A DNA stretch of 5,672 nucleotides from Oscillospiraceae bacterium (GTDB lineage Bacteria > Bacillota_A > Clostridia > Oscillospirales > Oscillospiraceae). Each line of letters opens with the position of its first letter. Within the stretch, counting starts at the first letter, position 1. The position numbers and the translations under genes are program-made. The DNA is taken from the NCBI GenBank assembly GCA_017381835.1, contig JAFOBK010000046.1, positions 1 through 5,672 on the forward strand, in the 5' to 3' direction. The notes beneath the pieces were generated by a model. The model worked only from the letters and a program-made list of their open reading frames with translations. It had not been told where the DNA came from and ran no database searches. Positions 1-5,672 of this stretch are shown one piece after another.

Positions 1-1
1 A

Positions 2-1042
2 GATGAGGCGCTGGAGCAGCGCCGTAAGGTTCTGCAAAACGCAGAAAAACTTAGCGATGGCATCCATACAGCAGTAGATTGCTTGTTTGGCGGCGATGAT
101 CCGGATGGTGCGGCATCCCTTGTGGCAGAAGCTGAGCGGGAACTGGCCCGTCTTGTCAGATATACGGATGCTTATAATGAACTCCATGATAAGATTGCGG
201 ATCTGATGTATCAGGTGCAGGATGTGGCTGAGGAACTCCGGGATGCCCGAGATGACTTGAGTTATTCTGCTGACGAACTGGAACAGATCGAATCCCGCCT
301 GGATGTGATCCATCGCTTGCGCCGCAAGTATGGTGCTACCTGCGAAGATATTCTGAATTACCTGGATCAGGCACAAAAGGAACTGGATGAAATCGAGTTT
401 GCCGATGATCATGTGGAGCGGCTGAAGCTGAAGTGCCAAAAGGCAGAGAAAGAGGCCTGGGAAGCAGCAAAAGAATTGCGTAAACACCGCATGGAAGCAG
501 CAAATGAATTGTCTGCACGTATTCTTACGGAATTGGCGCAGCTGGATATGCCGAAAGTGCAGTTTTCCTGCAACTTTACCGAAACGGAACTGACACCCAT
601 TGGCGCGGATACAGTTGCGTTCTATATGTCTGCCAATGCCGGTGAAGCCCTCAAGCCTATGAGTAAAGTGGCATCCGGCGGTGAGCTTGCCCGCATTATG
701 CTGGCAATGAAGAATGTTCTTGCCGAGCAGGATCAGGTTGCTACTCTGATCTTTGACGAGGTTGATACCGGTGTTTCCGGCCGCGCAGCACAAAAGGTTG
801 CGGAAAAGCTCAGAAGTGTTGCAAAGACGAAGCAGGTTCTCTGCGTTACCCACTTGCCTCAGCTGGCAGCATTGGCCAACACCCATTTGCTGATCGCTAA
901 GGAAGAACGGCAGGGAAGAACCTATACTTCTGTTACACCTTTGGACATTGAAGGCAGAAAGCGAGAGCTGGCTCGTATTATTGGTGGCACAAATATTACG
1001 GAAACTACATTAAAGAGCGCAGAAGAAATGCTGAATGCTTGA
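2..1042 (+). CDS. recN: DNA repair protein RecN, C-terminal part (5' end outside window)
   Basis: RecN is an SMC-like cytoplasmic ATPase that acts early in double-strand-break repair by recombination. The frame is open from base 2, so the gene is cut by the left edge. About 346 residues are visible of a family length near 555, meaning the N-terminal Walker A half is missing. Numbering from base 2, residues 1 to about 165 are charged and helix-rich, the second half of the coiled-coil arm. The C-terminal head follows: the ABC signature SGGELARIMLAMK at about 225-237, Walker B TLIFDEVDTG at about 248-257, and the switch histidine in CVTHLPQ at about 284. The end ELARIIGG...SAEEML is typical of RecN. 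The TGA stop at 1040-1042 lies inside the -35 element of the next transcription unit. I see no frameshift or damage. The identity is secure; only the start is unknown. Confidence 0.96.
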   Translation, partial: DEALEQRRKVLQNAEKLSDGIHTAVDCLFGGDDPDGAASLVAEAERELARLVRYTDAYNELHDKIADLMYQVQDVAEELRDARDDLSYSADELEQIESRLDVIHRLRRKYGATCEDILNYLDQAQKELDEIEFADDHVERLKLKCQKAEKEAWEAAKELRKHRMEAANELSARILTELAQLDMPKVQFSCNFTETELTPIGADTVAFYMSANAGEALKPMSKVASGGELARIMLAMKNVLAEQDQVATLIFDEVDTGVSGRAAQKVAEKLRSVAKTKQVLCVTHLPQLAALANTHLLIAKEERQGRTYTSVTPLDIEGRKRELARIIGGTNITETTLKSAEEMLNA

Positions 1043-1067
1043 CAAAATTGCATTTATTTGTTAGGAT
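1039..1067 (+). promoter_or_regulatory. Sigma-A-type promoter for the tyrS T-box transcript
   Basis: A perfect -35 TTGACA (1039-1044) is followed by a 17-base spacer and the -10 element TAGGAT (1062-1067). Transcription would start at about 1073-1076, just before the first pairing arm of the T-box leader. The -35 overlaps the recN stop codon. Position, spacing and match to consensus all agree. No experimental start site is available. Confidence 0.8.
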
Positions 1068-1072
1068 ATTGC

Positions 1073-1330
1073 CAACGCGTTGAAGGGATGAAGTAAGTAC
1101 CCAAGTCACTTTCAGAGAACTGCCGGGTGGTGCGAGGCAGTAAGGACCGGTACCCAAATACCTCCCGGAGCGGCATCCTTGAAATTACAGTAGGGGATGA
1201 CGGGTTCGCCCGAGACAGCGAAAAGCGTTGTTGGACGCTGTGAGGCTGCTATCGTGAGGTAGCGGCGAACCAGAGGTGGTACCGCGTATTTTCTACGCCC
1301 TCTGTCCATTGGGACAGGGGGCGTTTTTTC
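1073..1330 (+). promoter_or_regulatory. T-box riboswitch leader, tyrosine-specific
   Basis: This is a cis-acting leader that binds tRNA-Tyr and allows tyrS transcription when the tRNA is uncharged. Stem I can be drawn in parts. The lower helix is GGGA (1085-1088) with TCCC (1163-1166), and the upper helix is GTACC (1097-1101) with GGTAC (1149-1153). Between them lies an internal loop with AGTA (1092-1095) on the 5' side and CCAAATACC on the 3' side. That places the specifier TAC, a Tyr codon, at 1159-1161. The apical hairpin is ACTGCC (1119-1124) with GGCAGT (1136-1141). Further hairpins lie at 1174-1199, 1201-1212 (CGGG-TTCG-CCCG), 1215-1241 and 1245-1266. The T-box motif AGGTGGTACCGCG is at 1274-1286, and its TGGT (1277-1280) is complementary to an ACCA tRNA end. 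The antiterminator is CAGAG (1271-1275) with CTCTG (1300-1304), plus CGTA (1285-1288) with TACG (1294-1297). The leader fills most of the 328-base gap between recN and tyrS. Confidence 0.93.
1295..1329 (+). terminator. T-box intrinsic terminator (regulated)
   Basis: A 13-pair stem, arms 1295-1307 and 1312-1324 with a single T-G pair, closes an ATTG loop and runs into six Ts (1324-1329). Its 5' arm shares TACG and CTCTG with the antiterminator, so the two folds exclude each other. That is the expected T-box switch: the terminator forms when tRNA-Tyr is charged. Confidence 0.93.
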
Positions 1331-1370
1331 GTACCTCCGTCCAAAATCAAGATTATTGGAGGAATATTAA

Positions 1371-2594
1371 ATGAAAGTCTATGACGAGCTGGTAGCCAGA
1401 GGTTTGATCGCCCAGGTTACCAATGAAGAAGAAATCCGTGAGATGATCGACAACGGCAAGGCCACTTTCTACATTGGCTTTGACCCCACTGCTGATTCTC
1501 TGCATGTTGGCCACTTCATGGCTCTGTGCCTGATGAAGCGTCTGCAGATGGCCGGTAACAAGCCCATCGCTCTGATCGGCGGCGGTACTGCAATGATCGG
1601 TGACCCCTCCGGCCGTACCGATATGCGCAGCATGATGACCAAGGAGACTATCCAGCACAACTGCGACTGCTTCAAGAAGCAGATGGAGCGTTTCATTGAG
1701 TTCGGTGAAGATAAGGCAAAGATGGTCAATAATGCTGACTGGCTGCTGGATCTGAACTATGTGGATGTGCTGCGTGAAGTAGGCGCTTGCTTCTCTGTTA
1801 ACAATATGCTCCGTGCTGAGTGCTACAAGCAGAGAATGGAGAAGGGCCTGAGCTTCCTGGAGTTCAACTACATGATCATGCAGTCCTACGACTTCTACTA
1901 CCTGTACCAGCACTACGGCTGCAATATGCAGTTCGGTGGTAACGACCAGTGGAGCAACATGCTGGGCGGTACTGAGCTGATTCGCCGTAAGCTGCAGAAG
2001 GATGCACATGCAATGACCATCACTCTGCTGCTGAACTCCGAGGGTAAGAAGATGGGTAAGACTGCCAAGGGTGCTGTTTGGCTGGATCCCAATAAGACCA
2101 CTCCCTTCGAGTTCTACCAGTACTGGCGCAATGTTGAGGATGCTGATGTCCTGAAGTGTATCCGTATGCTGACCTTCCTGCCCCTGGAGCAGATTCAGGA
2201 GATGGATTCCTGGAAGGATGCACAGCTGAATACTGCTAAGGAGATCCTGGCATTTGAACTGACCAAGCTGGTTCACGGTGAGGAAGAGGCAGCTAAGGCT
2301 CAGGCTGCTGCAAAGGCTCTGTTTGTTGGCGGCGGTGACGATGCCAACATGCCCACCACTGAGATCACTGCTGATAAGCTGGCTGATGGCAAGATCGGCA
2401 TTCTGAATCTGATGGTAGCCTGCAAGCTGGCAGGTTCTAACGGTGAGGCAAGACGTCTTGTCCAGCAGGGCGGTGTTTTCGTCAATGATGAGAAGGTTCC
2501 CGATCATACCTTTGCAATCACTGAGGATATGCTGAAGGAAGGCGTAAAGATCCGCAAGGGCAAGAAGGTTTTCCACAAGGCTGTTTTGGCATAA
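1371..2594 (+). CDS. tyrS: Tyrosine--tRNA ligase (TyrRS)
   Basis: This cytoplasmic class I aminoacyl-tRNA synthetase joins tyrosine to tRNA-Tyr at the cost of ATP. The 407-residue length is normal for bacterial TyrRS. The HIGH-type motif is HVGH at residues 45-48, followed by the nucleotide-fold stretch [13 protein letters not shown] (70-82). The tyrosine-site region has QSYDF (171-175) and FGGNDQWSN (188-196). The KMSKS-type loop is KMGKT (227-231). An S4-like RNA-binding domain occupies roughly residues 340-400 ([17 protein letters not shown]). The ATG start has a strong GGAGG 8 bases upstream (1358-1362) and sits just past the T-box terminator, so expression should rise when uncharged tRNA-Tyr builds up. 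Codon use is strongly biased (many CTG, GCT, AAG), unlike the neighbouring genes and as expected for high expression. The gene appears to be transcribed alone, ending at a terminator five bases after the stop. Confidence 0.98.
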   Translation: MKVYDELVARGLIAQVTNEEEIREMIDNGKATFYIGFDPTADSLHVGHFMALCLMKRLQMAGNKPIALIGGGTAMIGDPSGRTDMRSMMTKETIQHNCDCFKKQMERFIEFGEDKAKMVNNADWLLDLNYVDVLREVGACFSVNNMLRAECYKQRMEKGLSFLEFNYMIMQSYDFYYLYQHYGCNMQFGGNDQWSNMLGGTELIRRKLQKDAHAMTITLLLNSEGKKMGKTAKGAVWLDPNKTTPFEFYQYWRNVEDADVLKCIRMLTFLPLEQIQEMDSWKDAQLNTAKEILAFELTKLVHGEEEAAKAQAAAKALFVGGGDDANMPTTEITADKLADGKIGILNLMVACKLAGSNGEARRLVQQGGVFVNDEKVPDHTFAITEDMLKEGVKIRKGKKVFHKAVLA

Positions 2595-2598
2595 TTTT

Positions 2599-2627
2599 AG
2601 GGCGGCTTCGGCCGCCCTTTCTATTTG
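2599..2627 (+). terminator. Intrinsic terminator of tyrS
   Basis: An eight-pair hairpin, AGGGCGGC with GCCGCCCT and a stable TTCG loop (2599-2618), is followed by the T-rich run TTTCTATTT. It begins five bases after the tyrS stop codon. On the opposite strand the hairpin lies just after the dapA stop (2621-2623) but is followed by AAAATT rather than Ts. It should therefore terminate tyrS and is not a clear intrinsic terminator for dapA, though it could cap that mRNA's 3' end. Confidence 0.9.
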
Positions 2628-3490
2628 ATGGCATTTTTAAGTTTGATGAAGTTCTCGTTGCTGATGTCACAAAGAGGAAGTCTGCAACATCCGCAGTCAT
2701 AGCCTATTTCTTTCATGGCTGCTTTTACCGGAATGGGATTTACTTCGCTGAAGAGTGCCTCTATCAGCGGAAGATAACGACATTGCAGGTCGGCAGCTGT
2801 GTCAAAATCGCCGTCTAATGCTGCTTCACATAGTGCTGCGGTTTCTTTCGGAAGAACATTGGAAAGCACAGATATTACACCCTGGCCGCCTAAGGCCGTT
2901 ACCGGAACGATCTGATCGTCGTTTCCACACCATACCGGAAAATCCGGGCCACATGCATTTCTGATACGTGCGATTTTTGTTATGTCCGTACTGGCTTCTT
3001 TTATACCGGCAATATTTGGAATTTTGGATATCGATTTATAAACGCTGACGGGAATATCAAGTCCGGTTCTTCCCGGAACATTATAGACGATTACCGGAAT
3101 ACGAACCGCATTGCAGATGGATAAGTAATGCAGAAGGATTCCCTCGGGTGTAGCCTTGTTATAATATGGTGATACCACCAACAGTGCGTCTGCTCCCGCT
3201 TCCTGGGCGGCTATGCTGAGCTCGATGCTATGAGCGGTATTGTTAGAGCCGGTACCGGCGATGATCATACACCGATCACCCACATACTCTTTGCATCGCC
3301 GGAAGAGATGGATCTTCTCATCATCACTTAAGGTAGCGGATTCGCCGGTTGTTCCGGCAATTACTACGGCATGGATACCGGATTCTATTTGCCGTTTTAA
3401 CAGCAGCTCTATCATGGGATAGTTTATTTTACCGTCGAGAAACGGTGTTACCAGTGCGGTACATACCCCGGTAAACAATGGTTTTCGCAT
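2621..3490 (-). CDS. dapA: 4-hydroxy-tetrahydrodipicolinate synthase
   Basis: This cytoplasmic aldolase-family enzyme condenses pyruvate with aspartate-semialdehyde, the first committed step to diaminopimelate and lysine. At 289 residues it is the normal length for a DapA (beta/alpha)8 barrel. The expected active-site residues are present: GTTGES with Thr47/Thr48 (residues 46-51), Tyr110 in SPYYNKATPEG, Tyr136 and Arg141 in YNVPGRTG, and the Schiff-base Lys164 in GIKEAS. Tyr136 plus Arg141 argue for DapA over related lyases such as N-acetylneuraminate lyase or KDG aldolase. The ATG at 3488-3490 has GGAGGT seven bases upstream on the minus strand (3498-3503). It stands alone, convergent with tyrS and divergent from queA, with no other lysine gene in view. 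No lysine riboswitch or other leader fits in the 119-base upstream gap, so I see no sign of its regulation. Confidence 0.96.
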   Translation of the reverse strand: MRKPLFTGVCTALVTPFLDGKINYPMIELLLKRQIESGIHAVVIAGTTGESATLSDDEKIHLFRRCKEYVGDRCMIIAGTGSNNTAHSIELSIAAQEAGADALLVVSPYYNKATPEGILLHYLSICNAVRIPVIVYNVPGRTGLDIPVSVYKSISKIPNIAGIKEASTDITKIARIRNACGPDFPVWCGNDDQIVPVTALGGQGVISVLSNVLPKETAALCEAALDGDFDTAADLQCRYLPLIEALFSEVNPIPVKAAMKEIGYDCGCCRLPLCDISNENFIKLKNAIK

Positions 3491-3521
3491 ATGTTACACC
3501 TCCGAAATAATCTATGCAGGA

Positions 3522-3550
3522 AGTGTATGATTTGCGTGTTGCAAAATGAA
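3522..3550 (-). promoter_or_regulatory. Possible dapA promoter (weak)
   Basis: Read on the minus strand, TTCATT (3545-3550) and TACACT (3522-3527) are 17 bases apart and lie about 19 bases upstream of the dapA ribosome binding site. Both match consensus only partly (3 of 6 and 4 of 6). The elements interleave with the queA promoter, so the two polymerases would compete. This is a tentative call, made mainly because dapA needs a promoter in this short divergent gap. Confidence 0.3.
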
Positions 3551-3567
3551 GGGAAATCGGCTATACT
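3539..3567 (+). promoter_or_regulatory. Sigma-A-type promoter for queA-tgt
   Basis: TTGCAA (3539-3544) is followed by a 17-base spacer and TATACT (3562-3567), predicting a transcript start near 3573-3576, about 35 bases ahead of queA. Spacing is ideal and each box matches consensus at 5 of 6 (-10) or 4-5 of 6 (-35). The roughly 30-base leader before the ribosome binding site is too short for a preQ1 riboswitch, so queA-tgt does not appear to be controlled by one here. Confidence 0.65.
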
Positions 3568-3597
3568 GTGATAGAAAATTTGTAAATGTTATAAGAT

Positions 3598-3612
3598 GGA
3601 GGGTATTTCGTG
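3598..3612 (+). promoter_or_regulatory. queA ribosome binding site with GTG start
   Basis: GGAGGG at 3598-3603 lies six bases ahead of a GTG codon (3610-3612). The protein then reads [16 protein letters not shown], which matches the usual QueA N-terminus. There is no ATG nearby that would give a family-length protein, so the spacing and homology fix GTG as the start. Confidence 0.85.
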
Positions 3613-4632
3613 AAAACCCATGATTTTTTCTATGATCTGCCAGAAGAGCTGATTGCGCAGACGCCTTTGGAAAAACGGGACACTTCCCGTTTACTGGTAA
3701 TGGACCGCAAGAGCGGTGAAGTAAAACATCAGCATTTTTATGATATTATTGATCACCTTCGGCCCGGCGATTGCCTGGTAATGAATGACTCCCGTGTACT
3801 TCCGGCACGTCTTCTGGGCCATCGTCCCACAGGCGGTGCTGTGGAAGTTCTGCTGCTGCGGGATTTGGGCAGCAAAAAGTGGGAATGTCTGTGCAAACCC
3901 GGCCGCAAGATGCAGGTGGGGCATCAGGTTATTTTTGGCAATGGAGAATTAACTGGCTGCGTTGTGGAAGTCCAGGAGACCGGCAACCGGGTCATTGAAT
4001 TCCAATATGAAGGCATTTTCCTTGAGGTGCTGGAACGACTGGGCAAGATGCCCCTGCCTCCTTACATTAAGGCGGAACTCCAGGATCAGGAGCGGTATCA
4101 AACCGTGTATTCCAAATCTGTTGGATCTGCTGCTGCGCCTACCGCAGGTCTTCACTGGACAAATGAATTGCTGCAAAAAGCCCGTGACAAGGGTGTAAAA
4201 ACTGCATTCGTTACGCTGCATGTTGGTCTGGGCACATTCCGTCCGGTATCTGCCGAAAATGTTTTGGATCATCATATGCATGCAGAACTGTGCATGATCA
4301 GCAGCGAAACTGCACAAATTCTGAACGAAACAAAGCGAGAGGGTGGCAGAGTGATCTGCGTGGGTACAACTTCCTGCCGCACCCTGGAGTCCCTCGTTAA
4401 TGACGACGGTACTTTTGAGGAAAAGTCCAAGTGGACGGAAATCTTTATTTATCCCGGTTATACCTTTAAGGCGATGGACGGCTTGATTACCAATTTCCAC
4501 CTGCCTGAGAGTACCTTAGTGATGCTCGTTTCCGCATTTGCCGGCAGAGAACATGTCCTGGCTGCATACGAAGAAGCTGTGAAGGAGAGATACCGTTTCT
4601 TCTCCTTTGGTGACGCAATGACTATTCTGTAA
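3610..4632 (+). CDS. queA: S-adenosylmethionine:tRNA ribosyltransferase-isomerase
   Basis: QueA transfers and rearranges the ribosyl group of S-adenosylmethionine onto preQ1 already in the tRNA wobble position, giving epoxyqueuosine. It acts in the cytoplasm, one step after Tgt. The 340-residue length is normal for the family. Recognisable conserved stretches, in order, are [19 protein letters not shown] (6-24), [20 protein letters not shown] (51-70), GGAVEVLLL (75-83), KPGRK (96-100), PLPPYIK (148-154), [20 protein letters not shown] (161-180), LHWT (181-184), [11 protein letters not shown] (203-213), HAE (224-226), and near the end [20 protein letters not shown] (282-301). No key block is missing. 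The TAA stop (4630-4632) overlaps the Shine-Dalgarno of tgt, ten bases from its start, so the two are co-transcribed and probably translationally coupled. Confidence 0.98.
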   Translation: MKTHDFFYDLPEELIAQTPLEKRDTSRLLVMDRKSGEVKHQHFYDIIDHLRPGDCLVMNDSRVLPARLLGHRPTGGAVEVLLLRDLGSKKWECLCKPGRKMQVGHQVIFGNGELTGCVVEVQETGNRVIEFQYEGIFLEVLERLGKMPLPPYIKAELQDQERYQTVYSKSVGSAAAPTAGLHWTNELLQKARDKGVKTAFVTLHVGLGTFRPVSAENVLDHHMHAELCMISSETAQILNETKREGGRVICVGTTSCRTLESLVNDDGTFEEKSKWTEIFIYPGYTFKAMDGLITNFHLPESTLVMLVSAFAGREHVLAAYEEAVKERYRFFSFGDAMTIL

Positions 4633-4645
4633 GGAGGCTGCTATG
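4631..4645 (+). promoter_or_regulatory. tgt ribosome binding site overlapping the queA stop
   Basis: AAGGAGG (4631-4637) shares its first two bases with the queA TAA stop and sits five bases ahead of the tgt ATG (4643-4645). A terminating ribosome would be placed directly over this site, which favours coupled synthesis of QueA and Tgt. Confidence 0.85.
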
Positions 4646-5672
4646 TTTGAACTGAAAAAGACAGAGGGAAAGGCCCGTCGCGGTGAATTCACATGCGCCC
4701 ACGGAACGGTGCAGACTCCTGTATTTATGAATGTTGGTACCCAGGGCGCCATTAAGGGTGCATTGAATGCAAAAGATTTGAAGGATATCGGATGTCAGGT
4801 TGAGCTTTCCAACACCTATCATCTCCACCTGCGACCCGGTGATCAGCTGGTAAAGGAGATGGGTGGCCTTCACAAGTTTATGACTTGGGATGGCCCCATT
4901 CTGACCGACTCCGGTGGATTCCAGGTCTTCAGTCTTTCCGGCCTTCGTAAGATCAAGGAGGAAGGTGTTTATTTCTCCTCTCATATCGATGGAAGAAAGA
5001 TTTTTATGGGACCTGAGGAGAGTATGCAAATCCAGTCCAACCTGGGTTCTGATATCTGCATGGCCTTTGATGAGTGTATTGAAAATCCTGCGCCCCGTGA
5101 GTATGTAAAGAAGAGTATTGACCGTACCTATCGCTGGCTGGAGCGCTGCAAGGCAGAAAATGCCCGGTTAAACGCGCTGCCTGACACCATTAACCCCCAG
5201 CAGATGCTTTGGGGCATTAACCAGGGCGGCACTTATGCAGATCTTCGCATTGAGCATATGCAGCGGATTGCTGAGCTGGATCTTCCCGGTTATGCCATCG
5301 GCGGTCTGGCTGTGGGTGAAACTGCCGCTGAGATGTACGATGTGATTGAGGCTGTTGAGCCGCACATGCCTGCAGAAAAGACTCGTTACCTGATGGGTGT
5401 CGGTACCCCCTCGAATATTATCGAGGCTGTTGCCCGCGGTGTGGACTTCTTTGACTGTGTAATGCCGGCAAGAAATGCCCGTCTGAATGCGCTGCCGGAT
5501 ACAGTCAATCCCCAACAGATGCTTTGGGGTATCAACCAGGGTGGTACTTATGCGGATATCCGTGTGGATCATATGAAACGGATCCGGGATTTGGATTTGC
5601 CGGGCTATGCCATCGGCGGTCTGGCTGTTGGTGAGACTGCAGAGGAAATGTATGACATTATTGAGGCTGTAG
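4643..5672 (+). CDS. tgt: Queuine/preQ1 tRNA-guanine transglycosylase with internal duplication, 3' end outside window
   Basis: Tgt swaps guanine at wobble position 34 of GUN-anticodon tRNAs (Tyr, His, Asn, Asp) for preQ1, the step before QueA. The ATG is set by GGAGG five bases upstream, and 343 codons are open to the right edge. Residues 1-280 follow the family well: LSNTYHLHLRPG (55-66), the general-base Asp89 in TDSGGFQ, Asp143 in MAFDEC, GINQGG (191-196), IGGLAVGE (219-226), YLMGVGTPSNI (about 252-262), and the nucleophile Asp271 in DFFDCVMPARNAR. The family then normally continues with an HGHLFTW-like stretch and the Cys3-His zinc site. Here residue 278 instead restarts a second copy of residues 173 onward (LNALPDTVNPQQMLWG, second GINQGG at 296-301, second IGGLAVGE at 324-331). 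The period is exactly 105 codons. The zinc domain is not in view. If copy 2 runs to completion and the usual tail follows, the protein would be near 480 residues instead of about 375. The family is certain; whether the repeat is genuine is not. Confidence 0.93.
   Translation, partial: MFELKKTEGKARRGEFTCAHGTVQTPVFMNVGTQGAIKGALNAKDLKDIGCQVELSNTYHLHLRPGDQLVKEMGGLHKFMTWDGPILTDSGGFQVFSLSGLRKIKEEGVYFSSHIDGRKIFMGPEESMQIQSNLGSDICMAFDECIENPAPREYVKKSIDRTYRWLERCKAENARLNALPDTINPQQMLWGINQGGTYADLRIEHMQRIAELDLPGYAIGGLAVGETAAEMYDVIEAVEPHMPAEKTRYLMGVGTPSNIIEAVARGVDFFDCVMPARNARLNALPDTVNPQQMLWGINQGGTYADIRVDHMKRIRDLDLPGYAIGGLAVGETAEEMYDIIEAV
5159..5473 (+). repeat. tgt internal repeat, copy 1 (complete, 315 bp)
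   Basis: This segment encodes residues 173-277 of Tgt, from NARLNALPD through the nucleophile region DFFDCVMPAR. It is the ordinary, expected part of the enzyme and carries the preQ1/guanine-binding GINQGG and GGLAVGE motifs and Asp271. It begins with AAATGCCCG (from 5158), and the same nine bases recur at the start of copy 2 (from 5473). Confidence 0.9.
5474..5672 (+). repeat. tgt internal repeat, copy 2 (partial, cut by window edge)
   Basis: This segment aligns without gaps to 5159-5357. I count 45 differences in 199 bases, about 77% identity. The proteins match at 57 of 66 residues; the changes are I/V, L/I, I/V, E/D, Q/K, A/R, E/D, A/E and V/I, mostly conservative. Twenty-six further codons differ only silently. 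It replaces the sequence that should follow NAR in Tgt. The last third of the repeat unit lies beyond the edge. Confidence 0.9.

Noticed and set aside
1353..2576. A 407-codon open frame on the minus strand covering nearly all of tyrS
   Set aside because: It is in codon register with tyrS, so it stays open simply because tyrS avoids TTA, CTA and TCA. Its translation is low-complexity, rich in Leu, Gln and His, and resembles no family. It has no ribosome binding site of note and overlaps the T-box terminator's downstream region.
2599..2623. Bidirectional terminator serving both tyrS and dapA
   Set aside because: On the minus strand the hairpin is followed by AAAATT rather than a T tract, so only the tyrS direction is supported.
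3568..3609. preQ1 riboswitch ahead of queA
   Set aside because: The predicted leader is only about 35 bases and lacks a C-rich loop hairpin followed by an A-rich tail, so no preQ1 aptamer can be drawn.
3949..4500. A 183-codon minus-strand open frame inside queA
   Set aside because: It lies wholly within a strongly conserved gene, resembles no known protein, and has no promoter or ribosome binding site support.
5168..5572. A minus-strand open frame with an internal repeat inside tgt
   Set aside because: Its repetition is only the mirror of the tgt duplication on the coding strand.
1..5672. CRISPR array, insertion sequence, phage attachment site or structural RNA gene
   Set aside because: No short spaced repeats, transposase, terminal inverted repeats, tRNA or rRNA sequence is present. 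All space is taken by housekeeping genes and their control regions.

Overview
This window looks like chromosomal DNA from a Gram-positive anaerobe of the Clostridia (Bacillota), possibly of the Oscillospiraceae/Ruminococcaceae kind. The grounds are a tRNA-responsive T-box leader ahead of tyrS, strong GGAGG ribosome binding sites, sigma-A-like promoters with 17-base spacers, and protein sequences that resemble clostridial homologues as I remember them. By eye the base composition is near half G+C. The taxonomic placement is inference, since no search was possible.

Layout. Bases 2-1042 (+) are the C-terminal part of recN (DNA repair ATPase), cut by the left edge. A good promoter starts inside the recN stop codon (TTGACA at 1039-1044) and drives a tyrosine T-box leader (about 1073-1330) with a specifier loop, a T-box motif and an intrinsic terminator. 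The leader controls tyrS (1371-2594, +), which ends at a GC-rich UUCG hairpin terminator. dapA (2621-3490, -) converges on tyrS and is separated from queA by a 119-base divergent promoter region. queA (3610-4632, +, GTG start) and tgt (4643 to the right edge, +) are tightly spaced, and the tgt Shine-Dalgarno overlaps the queA stop codon.

How they work together. queA and tgt form a queuosine tRNA-modification pair. Tgt puts preQ1 into the wobble position of GUN-anticodon tRNAs, including tRNA-Tyr, and QueA converts preQ1 to epoxyqueuosine. TyrS charges tRNA-Tyr, and its leader senses uncharged tRNA-Tyr. dapA opens the lysine/diaminopimelate branch and recN repairs DNA; neither is functionally tied to its neighbours here.

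The most unusual signal is inside tgt. After the catalytic region (DFFDCVMPARNAR, ending at residue 280), the reading frame does not go on to the expected HGHLFTW-type sequence and zinc domain. It restarts, exactly in frame, a second diverged copy of residues 173 onward. The repeat period is 315 bases (105 codons). The 199 bases of copy 2 that are visible differ from copy 1 at 45 positions (about 77% identity), but the protein differs at only 9 of 66 residues. This is either an old, selected internal duplication of the Tgt catalytic barrel or a chimeric join to a related species' tgt. The window ends before this can be settled.
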